The notes beneath the pieces are model-generated. The model did no database searches, was not told where the DNA came from, and saw nothing but the letters and a program-made list of their open reading frames with translations. Below are positions 57,714-64,000 of a DNA stretch of 64,000 nt, in pieces; the first letter of the stretch is position 1, and each line of letters opens with the position of its first letter. The position numbers and the translations under genes are program-made. The stretch is from Polaribacter atrinae (GTDB lineage: Bacteria; Bacteroidota; Bacteroidia; Flavobacteriales; Flavobacteriaceae): NCBI RefSeq assembly GCF_038023995.1, contig NZ_CP150660.1, positions 2,974,501 through 3,038,500 of the forward strand. The letters run 5' to 3'.

Positions 57714-59651
57714 TTATTTATTAATTTTAAAAATATGAAATGGTAATGTTGCATGTAACTGCACATAATTTCTTTCATTATACCAATTGTAAGTATTTCT
57801 TGTAACTAAATCTACAACTTCTACTTTATGACCATAAGGAACACCTAAATCATTAAGTGGTAATTGTACAGAACCCGTTTGTGCGTTGTAAGCATCTAAA
57901 CTAATGACTGTTAATGTTTCATTTGTTTTATCTTGATTCCATTTATAGAAAGCAATTAATTGATCGTTACCAGTTTCTAAAAACTTAATATTGTTTGTTT
58001 GCTGATAAGATTCGTTTTCTTTTCTAATATGGTTAATTTTAGTAATTAAAGTTGTTACTTTATTTTCTTTAAACCAATCGTAATGACAAAGTTGAAATTT
58101 CTCTGACATGTAATATTCCTCTTTTCCAGCAATAGGAACATCAATCATTTGTTCAAAAACAGGACCATAAATACCAATATTAGAACACAAAGTTGCAGCC
58201 AAAGCATAACGTTGTAAGTATTTACTTTCTGGAGCGCCTTGTAAATGATACGGATTAATATCTGGCGTGTTTGGCCAAAAATTTGGTCTCATATATTCTT
58301 TTTGATCTGTTTGAGTCAATTCATTCATATATTCAATTAACTCATGTTTAGAATCTCGCCAAGTAAAATAAGTATACGATTGTGTATATCCTTGTTTTGC
58401 CAATTGATGCATTATTTTTGGTCTTGTAAAAGCTTCTGCTAAAAACAAAACATCAGGATGTTTTTTCTTAACTTCAGTAATAATCCAACCCCAAAAATAG
58501 TAAGGTTTTGTATGCGGATTATCAACTCTAAAAACGTTAATTCCACAATCAATCCAATAGAATAAAGTATCTAAACATTCTTGCCAAAGGTTTTTATAAT
58601 CTTTGCTTTCCCAATAAATTGGAAGAATATCTTGGTATTTTTTAGGCGGATTTTCTGCATATTGTACAGTTCCGTCTGGTCTCCATTTAAACCAATCTGG
58701 ATGTTCTGTAACCCAAGGATGATCTGGTGCTGCTTGCAAAGCATAATCCATTGCAACTTCAATTCCTAATTCTTTTGCTTTTGCAACTAAATGTTTAAAA
58801 TCTTCTAAAGAACCCAATTCTGGATGAATATCTTTATGACCACCATATTTAGAACCAATTCCCCAAGTAGAACCAACATCTCCATCTTGTGCAACTGTAG
58901 TATTATTTTTTCCTTTTCTATTTACTTCACCAATTGGATGAATTGGAGGAAAATACAAAGTATCAAAACCCATTTGTGCAACTCTTGGCAACAATCTATG
59001 ACAATCGTTAAAAGTACCATGTTTACCTTCATGTTCTGATGCAGAACGAGGGAAGAATTCGTACCAAGTAGAAAATCTAGCTTTTAAACGATCAACATAA
59101 ACTTTATATTCTGGTGATGTTTGTGTTAAAGTTTTCTTCGGATTGTTTTTAAGAATTACGGTTAACCTTTTAGAAATAGCTTCTTTAATTGCTTCTGCGT
59201 ATGTTTCTGTATTTTTAAAGATGAATATTAAGCGAAGAAGATATTCTTTATCATCAGCATTAACATCATCTAAAAGTGCAAATAAAAGTTCTGCACCTTC
59301 TAAAAGTTCAGAATTTACATGCTGATAATCATCTATTTTTCTTTCAATTCCATGTTGCCAGTTTAAGGCATAATCTACCCAACCTTCAATTTTATAAGAA
59401 TAAAAACCTTGTTTTGTTGTTATAAAATTTGCTACATATTGATCGTTAGAAGTGGCGTCCATTCTATGTTCTGACCACTTTTTTTCTGATTCGTGCTTGA
59501 ATAATAAATTTGCCTGAAGTACATCATGACCATCTACTAAAACATCTGCAGTTACATTTACAATTTCGTCTACAACACGTTTTATATATACTGTTCCTTC
59601 ATTTAATTGTGGAGCAATATTTTCTATTACAATTCTACTTTGATTTTGCAT
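57714..59651 (-). CDS. glgE: Alpha-1,4-glucan:maltose-1-phosphate maltosyltransferase (GlgE)
   Basis: 645 residues, GH13 subfamily 3. The N-terminal beta domain (residues ~1-115) precedes the barrel, with YEFFPRSASEHEGKHGTFND and FDTLYFPPIHPIGEVNRKGKN characteristic for GlgE. The nucleophile is Asp377 in NVFRVDNPHTKPYYFW and the acid/base Glu406 in FLAEAFTRPKIM. It extends alpha-glucan by two glucose units from maltose-1-phosphate. Central gene of the operon. Confidence 0.94.
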   Translation of the reverse strand: MQNQSRIVIENIAPQLNEGTVYIKRVVDEIVNVTADVLVDGHDVLQANLLFKHESEKKWSEHRMDATSNDQYVANFITTKQGFYSYKIEGWVDYALNWQHGIERKIDDYQHVNSELLEGAELLFALLDDVNADDKEYLLRLIFIFKNTETYAEAIKEAISKRLTVILKNNPKKTLTQTSPEYKVYVDRLKARFSTWYEFFPRSASEHEGKHGTFNDCHRLLPRVAQMGFDTLYFPPIHPIGEVNRKGKNNTTVAQDGDVGSTWGIGSKYGGHKDIHPELGSLEDFKHLVAKAKELGIEVAMDYALQAAPDHPWVTEHPDWFKWRPDGTVQYAENPPKKYQDILPIYWESKDYKNLWQECLDTLFYWIDCGINVFRVDNPHTKPYYFWGWIITEVKKKHPDVLFLAEAFTRPKIMHQLAKQGYTQSYTYFTWRDSKHELIEYMNELTQTDQKEYMRPNFWPNTPDINPYHLQGAPESKYLQRYALAATLCSNIGIYGPVFEQMIDVPIAGKEEYYMSEKFQLCHYDWFKENKVTTLITKINHIRKENESYQQTNNIKFLETGNDQLIAFYKWNQDKTNETLTVISLDAYNAQTGSVQLPLNDLGVPYGHKVEVVDLVTRNTYNWYNERNYVQLHATLPFHIFKINK

Positions 59652-59691
59652 TAAATTAGTTTAGTTTAAATAAAGAAAGTAAAAATATTTT

Positions 59692-60960
59692 CTAACCGAT
59701 ATTTGTGCCTCTTGGTATTGTTGCGTCTTTTTTAATAACTACGATTCCTTCTTTTACAAAATAGGTGTCAGTTTCTGTGTTTTTTATATGTGTACCTCCA
59801 TTAATTCTAACATCATCACCAATTCTACAGTTTTTATCTACAATACAATTATGAATGTAACATCTATCACCAATTCCCATCATAATATCAATATGGTTTT
59901 CAGCAACTTCATCTAAAGATTCATAAGAATCATTCCCCATCATATAAGTATTAGAGATTAAAGAATTTTTACCAATTCTAGAACGAATTCCAATTACAGA
60001 TCTTTCAATTTTTTCGGCATGAATTATACAACCATCTCCAATAACCGCTTTATTTAAAATAGAACCAGCAATTTTAGAAGTTGGTAATATTCTAGGTCTT
60101 GTGTAGACATGTTTATCATTATCATATAAATTAAATTGAGGAACATCATCTGTTAATCCTAAATTAGCTTCAAAGAATGAATCTATATTTCCAATATCTG
60201 TCCAATATCCTTCATATTGATAACTTAATGTTTTGTGAGAGTCTATTGCTTGAGGTATAATTTCTTTACCAAAATCATTCGTATCTGGGTTGCTCATTAA
60301 ATCAACCAATAATTGACGATTAAAAATGTAAATACCCATAGAAGCTAAATAGTTTCTATTTTGAGCTTTCATTTCATCACCAACATCAGATGTCCAATCT
60401 GGTAATAATTCTGCAGCTGGTTTTTCTATGAATGAAGTAATTATATTTTCTTCATTCGTTTTTAATAAACCAAATGATGTAGCGTCTTTTGCGTTTACAG
60501 GATATGTAGCAATTGATATTTCTGCTCCACTTTCTTCATGTTTTTTAATCATATCATTAAAATCCATTTGATATAATTGGTCACCAGAAAGTATTAAAGC
60601 GTATTCGAAATCGTTTTGTAAAAAGTGATGCATACTTTGTCTAACTGCATCTGCGGTTCCTTGAAACCATTTATCACTATGAATAGTTTGCTCTGCAGCT
60701 AGTACATCAACAAAAGCAGAACTAAAAAAACTAAAGTGATAGGTGTTTTTTATATGTGCATTTAAAGAAGCAGAATTAAACTGAGTTAATACATACATTC
60801 TTTTTATGTCAGAATTAATACAATTAGAAATTGGGATATCTACGAGTCTATATTTACCTGCAATTGGTACAGCAGGTTTAGATCTATCCTTTGTTAGTGG
60901 GTATAATCTGGAGCCTTGTCCACCTCCTAAAATAATTCCTAATACTTTTTCATTTATCAT
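59692..60960 (-). CDS. glgC: Glucose-1-phosphate adenylyltransferase
   Basis: 422 residues. It makes ADP-glucose, the donor for glucan synthesis. Nucleotidyltransferase motif GGGQGSRLYPLTKDRSKPAV, sugar site VDIPISNCINSDI, and FIEKPAAELLPDW are present, followed by a left-handed beta-helix (NKAVIGDGCIIHAEKIERSV) and an end PRGTNIG. Between the glgM-like and glgE genes; only 4 bp from the former. Confidence 0.96.
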   Translation of the reverse strand: MINEKVLGIILGGGQGSRLYPLTKDRSKPAVPIAGKYRLVDIPISNCINSDIKRMYVLTQFNSASLNAHIKNTYHFSFFSSAFVDVLAAEQTIHSDKWFQGTADAVRQSMHHFLQNDFEYALILSGDQLYQMDFNDMIKKHEESGAEISIATYPVNAKDATSFGLLKTNEENIITSFIEKPAAELLPDWTSDVGDEMKAQNRNYLASMGIYIFNRQLLVDLMSNPDTNDFGKEIIPQAIDSHKTLSYQYEGYWTDIGNIDSFFEANLGLTDDVPQFNLYDNDKHVYTRPRILPTSKIAGSILNKAVIGDGCIIHAEKIERSVIGIRSRIGKNSLISNTYMMGNDSYESLDEVAENHIDIMMGIGDRCYIHNCIVDKNCRIGDDVRINGGTHIKNTETDTYFVKEGIVVIKKDATIPRGTNIG

Positions 60961-60964
60961 TGCG

Positions 60965-62170
60965 TTATTTTTTTAGTGATTTATATAATTCTTCTACTTG
61001 CTTAGCTATTGATATCCAATCAAAATGTTCTTCTACTCTTTTTCTTCCTTTTTGGGCCATACTTTCCCTCAATTCAGGATTGTTTATTACCTGATTAACT
61101 CCATCAGCTAAGTCTCTTGCAAATTTATCTGGATTTATAGGTTCAAAAGGGGCAGAGTCTTGCTGTTCTACAGGGATTAGTAAACCTGTTTCTCCATGAA
61201 CAACAACTTCTTTTATGCCACCAACAGCACTAGCCACCACAGCTGTATTACAAGCCATTGCTTCTATGTTTATAATTCCAAAAGGTTCATAAATTGATGG
61301 ACAACAAAATACATCTGCATGAGAATACAATTGTATGATTTCTTCTTTAGTAACCATCTTATCTATCCAGATTACGTTCTTACGAGTTTTTTTAACCTCG
61401 TTAACGGCATCTTTCATTTCTTTACCAATTTCAGGAGTATCTGGTGCACCAGCACAAAGTACAATTTGAGTATCGGGATCTATATATTTTATAGCATTTA
61501 CTAAATGAATGATTCCTTTTTGTCTTGTTATTCTCCCAACAAAAAGTACATAAGGTTTATTTTTATCTACACCATATTCATCTAGAGTAGTGGTTTTAGG
61601 AGTAGTAATATATTGTTGTAAGTTAATACCATTGTAGATAACCTTAATTTTAGTTTCATCTACATTAAAATGTTTTAAGACATCTTCTTTTGTTTCTTTA
61701 GAAACCGCAATTAAAGCGTCTGCCATTTCAATAGCTGTTTTCTCTATCCAAGAAGAAGCATCATAACCACGACCTAATTGTTCCCTTTTCCAAGGTCTTA
61801 ATGGCTCTAAGGAGTGTGTAGTAATTACTAAAGGAATTCCGTAACAAAGTTTAGCAACAATACCCGCAAAGTGTGAATACCAAGTATGGCAGTGCACTAC
61901 ATCTGCATCTATAGGATCTGCATTCATATGCAGGCCTGTGCTTAAAGTTTTAAAGATTGCTTTAAGTTTATCGTCGGAGTTATCAAAAATTGGGTTTTCA
62001 TAAGGAAAACCTTTTACAGTTGGGTTATTGTTACTGTCGTCCTGGTCTCCAAAACATCTAACATCTACAGACATAAGCTTAGCTAATTCTGCTGCAAGAT
62101 ATTCCACATGAACACCAGCACCACCATATACATAAGGAGGAAATTCTCTAGTATAAAAAAGGGCTTTCAT
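60965..62170 (-). CDS. glgM: GlgM-like GT4 glycosyltransferase (maltose-1-phosphate synthase type)
   Basis: 401 residues, much shorter than E. coli GlgA (about 477) and GT4, not GT5. The N-terminus REFPPYVYGGAGVHVEYLAAEL lacks the KTGGL motif of GlgA and resembles the mycobacterial GlgM Rv1212c, as does TTHSLEPLRPWKREQLGRGY. Further motifs are FVGRITRQKGIIHLVNAI, LCAGAPDTPEIG and YEPFGIINIEAMACNTAVVA. GlgM joins ADP-glucose to glucose-1-phosphate to give maltose-1-phosphate for GlgE. First gene of the operon. Generic annotation would be glycogen synthase GlgA; the neighbours favour GlgM. Confidence 0.85.
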   Translation of the reverse strand: MKALFYTREFPPYVYGGAGVHVEYLAAELAKLMSVDVRCFGDQDDSNNNPTVKGFPYENPIFDNSDDKLKAIFKTLSTGLHMNADPIDADVVHCHTWYSHFAGIVAKLCYGIPLVITTHSLEPLRPWKREQLGRGYDASSWIEKTAIEMADALIAVSKETKEDVLKHFNVDETKIKVIYNGINLQQYITTPKTTTLDEYGVDKNKPYVLFVGRITRQKGIIHLVNAIKYIDPDTQIVLCAGAPDTPEIGKEMKDAVNEVKKTRKNVIWIDKMVTKEEIIQLYSHADVFCCPSIYEPFGIINIEAMACNTAVVASAVGGIKEVVVHGETGLLIPVEQQDSAPFEPINPDKFARDLADGVNQVINNPELRESMAQKGRKRVEEHFDWISIAKQVEELYKSLKK

Positions 62171-62337
62171 AAAGTTTCAGTAATTAAGTTGGTTTAGTTT
62201 TTTTTAGAAATCCTAAGTTAACAAAATACTGTTAAATGGACTAAATAATTGAGGGTATTTTTATTTAAGTCATAAATATTACGAAAATGATAATATTAAG
62301 GTGTCAATTAAGATCCTTTCTATAAAATTATCATAGA

Positions 62338-62379
62338 TTTTATAGTTTATGTTTAATTAATGAAACATAAACTATAAAA
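62338..62379 (-). terminator. Stem-loop between the coiled-coil gene and glgM
   Basis: Perfect 17-bp arms TTTTATAGTTTATGTTT/AAACATAAACTATAAAA with an 8-nt loop, at the stop codon of the upstream gene. AT-only character makes it a moderate terminator. The 160 bp between it and glgM must carry the operon promoter; I do not see a clear TAnnTTTG box. Confidence 0.6.
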
Positions 62380-62380
62380 A

Positions 62381-62959
62381 TTAACTATTTCTCTGTTTGT
62401 TTATCTCATCTTGTAATTGTCTTCTAAGTTTTTGCTCCTTTTCTAATGTGTTTTTTCTGTGTTTTTCAAACTCTTCTTCTATATCTGCTAAATTATCTTT
62501 GGCCTCTTTTGTTAACACGTTACTTCTAGAGAATTTAAAAATAAAATAAGAAAGTGCTAAAAGTAAGCCAATCACAATACTCCAAAGTATAAGATTATAA
62601 GTTATTTTACTTAATTGGAAACCTGCAACAGAAATTGAATTTTCTTTTATTAAAGCAGCTTCTAAATCTAATTGTGTTTTATTTAAAAGTATCTTATTCT
62701 TTTCAATATTTTCTTTTTCCGCTTTTAATAAAACATCTTTTTCAGAAATAATCTTTTTAGACGATTTAAGAGAGTCTAATACGTTAGACTTTAGATTTAA
62801 GTAGCTGTCTCTGCTTATTACTTTATACACCTGGTATGTGGTAGATACTCTATATATTTTATCAAACTGGTTTTCAATAGAGTTTGTTTCTTCTACAGTT
62901 TCTTGTGAAAAGGAAATAGTAGCAGTAAACAATAGTAAGGTAATTAATAATGATTTCAT
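62381..62959 (-). CDS. Secreted or membrane coiled-coil protein, unknown
   Basis: 192 residues from the ATG at 62959 (MKSLLITLLLFTATISFSQ), a signal peptide start; the longer frame to 63001 would run into the rplT terminator. A helical coiled coil (KSSKKIISEKDVLLKAEKEN) precedes one membrane helix (ITYNLILWSIVIGLLLALSY) and a charged cytoplasmic tail with EEFEKHRKNTLEKEQKLRRQ. It resembles a conserved flavobacterial family, in my memory often mislabelled as a tRNA methyltransferase, but no SPOUT motif is visible. Confidence 0.7.
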   Translation of the reverse strand: MKSLLITLLLFTATISFSQETVEETNSIENQFDKIYRVSTTYQVYKVISRDSYLNLKSNVLDSLKSSKKIISEKDVLLKAEKENIEKNKILLNKTQLDLEAALIKENSISVAGFQLSKITYNLILWSIVIGLLLALSYFIFKFSRSNVLTKEAKDNLADIEEEFEKHRKNTLEKEQKLRRQLQDEINKQRNS

Positions 62960-62990
62960 TGGTTGATTTTTTAATATTGTAAATCTATAA

Positions 62991-63021
62991 AAAAAACCCA
63001 AACGTAATTGTTTGGGTTTTT
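62991..63021 (-). terminator. Terminator of rpmI-rplT
   Basis: Stem AAAAACCCAAAC/GTTTGGGTTTTT, 22 bp past the rplT stop, with T-run on the minus strand. Confidence 0.92.
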
Positions 63022-63042
63022 ATTATAAGCAAGTATTATTAT

Positions 63043-63387
63043 TTATTTTATTTTTTCTACAACTGCCTTAAAAGCGTCTGGGTTGTTAACAGCTAAATCA
63101 GCTAAAACCTTACGGTTTAATTCGATTTGGTTAGCTTTAACTTTCCCCATAAACTGAGAGTAAGACATTCCGTGTAAACGAGCTGCAGCGTTAATACGTA
63201 CAATCCATAAAGAACGGAAGTTTCTCTTATTGTTTTTACGGTCTCTGTATGCATAAAGCATACCTTTTTCAACTGCATTTTTTGCTACTGTGTAAACGTT
63301 TTTTCTACGTCCGAAGTAACCTTTTGCAGCCTTCAAGATTTTTTTTCTTCTTTTTCTTGAGGCTACTGAATTTACTGATCTTGGCAT
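63043..63387 (-). CDS. rplT: 50S ribosomal protein L20
   Basis: 114 residues, normal length. [20 protein letters not shown] and [20 protein letters not shown] identify L20, which is needed for early 50S assembly and in many bacteria represses its own operon. Third gene of infC-rpmI-rplT. Confidence 0.97.
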   Translation of the reverse strand: MPRSVNSVASRKRRKKILKAAKGYFGRRKNVYTVAKNAVEKGMLYAYRDRKNNKRNFRSLWIVRINAAARLHGMSYSQFMGKVKANQIELNRKVLADLAVNNPDAFKAVVEKIK

Positions 63388-63481
63388 AATTTCAATGTGT
63401 TTTGTAGTAGGCGATTCAATTAAGAATTCTTTTTATGATTTGCCTAACTCCATGGTTAATAATTAAATTCCCTTATTAAAC

Positions 63482-63679
63482 TTACTTTAAGTTTAATTGT
63501 TGCTTAATGTTAGACTCGTCTGCTTTATGTACTAAACCGTCATGAGTTAACTTTAATTTACGTTTTTTAGACTTCTTTGTTAAGATGTGACTTTTAAACG
63601 CGTGCTTTCTTTTGATTTTCCCAGTACCAGTAACTTTAAATCGTTTTTTGGCGCTAGATTTGGTTTTCATTTTAGGCAT
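63482..63679 (-). CDS. rpmI: 50S ribosomal protein L35
   Basis: 65 residues. [20 protein letters not shown] and [24 protein letters not shown] basic segment are typical L35 features. The protein is highly basic. It lies 94 bp before rplT and 122 bp after infC. Confidence 0.97.
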   Translation of the reverse strand: MPKMKTKSSAKKRFKVTGTGKIKRKHAFKSHILTKKSKKRKLKLTHDGLVHKADESNIKQQLNLK

Positions 63680-63801
63680 CTCTCCTTCGTTTTTAACTTG
63701 CTTATTATCTTTAGTAATAAAGTTATAATTTTTAAAATCTTATAGTTAAGTATATACAAAACTTTAAGAATCTTAAAAATTTTAAAACTTTAAAAACTTT
63801 T

Positions 63802-64000
63802 TTATTTTACTTTTTTAGGAGCAATAAACATAATCATACGTTTACCTTCTAATTTTGGTAACTGTTCTACTTTACCGTATTCTTCTAATTCTTGGGCTAA
63901 TTTTAATAATAAAATTTGACCTTGTTCTTTAAATATAATAGAACGTCCTTTAAAGAATACAAATGCTTTTAATTTAGCACCTTCTTGTAAGAATTTAAGA
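63802..64000 (-). CDS. infC: Translation initiation factor IF-3, C-terminal part
   Basis: About 65 codons are visible; the rest is beyond the window. The stretch [20 protein letters not shown] and [11 protein letters not shown] at the end identify the IF-3 C-terminal domain, which binds 30S subunits and checks initiator tRNA. It is upstream of rpmI and rplT in the conserved order. Confidence 0.93.
   Translation of the reverse strand, partial: LKFLQEGAKLKAFVFFKGRSIIFKEQGQILLLKLAQELEEYGKVEQLPKLEGKRMIMFIAPKKVK

Noticed and set aside
57538..57738. 66-residue plus-strand frame at the junction of maltokinase-like and glgE genes
   Set aside because: Antisense shadow of two well-supported minus-strand genes.
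51492..62170. Polysaccharide utilisation locus
   Set aside because: The alpha-glucan genes have no SusC/SusD pair, no secreted hydrolase and no surface lipoprotein; they form a storage-glucan operon.

Overview
The window is chromosomal DNA from a low-GC marine-type member of the Flavobacteriaceae (Bacteroidota), closest in feel to Polaribacter or Tenacibaculum. Support comes from type IX secretion and gliding genes (porT, gldK-gldL-gldM-gldN), an exosortase-F pair, a TamL-type lipoprotein, an archaeal-type prolyl-tRNA synthetase, and promoters of the Bacteroidota form (TTG, about 19 nt, then TAnnTTTG). There are no rRNA genes, insertion sequences, phage genes or CRISPR arrays. The genus is an inference.

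Layout. 1-13.7 kb: mostly minus-strand core genes: pnp (partial), rpsO, accD, fbaA, tamL, porT, menG, an NifU-like protein, an OmpP1/FadL porin and a very Ser/Arg/Thr-rich lipoprotein, with an rRNA methyltransferase and proS on the plus strand. 13.8-15 kb: a tandem duplication of a promoter + tRNA-Glu + rpsT + terminator cassette. 15.2-22.3 kb: the rod-shape operon mreB-mreC-mreD-mrdA-rodA, then purH. 22.5-27.4 kb: a possible broken micro-gene, a free-methionine sulfoxide reductase, the exosortase-F pair, and a metal-related trio (HYC_CC_PP protein, TonB-dependent receptor, HMA-domain protein). 28-35 kb: groES-groEL, secG with a TPR protein, lptE, a sigma-54 activator-type ATPase, miaB. 35-43.6 kb: topA, an arginase-fold protein that has lost metal ligands, then gldKLMN. 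43.6-46.2 kb: a FAD oxidoreductase and an orphan membrane protein between two inverted copies of a structured intergenic repeat, then a DUF983 protein. 46-50 kb: an ABC-F ATPase, a DUF6265-like lipoprotein, prfA.

49.9-51.5 kb is the most unusual part. Five tandem ~330-360 bp units lie between the convergent genes prfA and the GH31 glucosidase. Read on the minus strand, each unit has a TAnnTTTG promoter box, a ~95-110 nt transcribed region with a C-rich stretch and a hairpin, and a canonical intrinsic terminator. A long inverted repeat sits upstream of each promoter. Stem sequences change in a compensated way between units. I read this as a tandem array of five small-RNA genes.

51.5-62.2 kb: a minus-strand alpha-glucan operon in the order glgM-like, glgC, glgE, maltokinase-like, glgB, followed by a separately terminated GH31 glucosidase. 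This is a GlgE-type (maltose-1-phosphate) route rather than the classical GlgA route. 62.4-64 kb: a small coiled-coil membrane protein and the translation genes rplT, rpmI and infC (partial).
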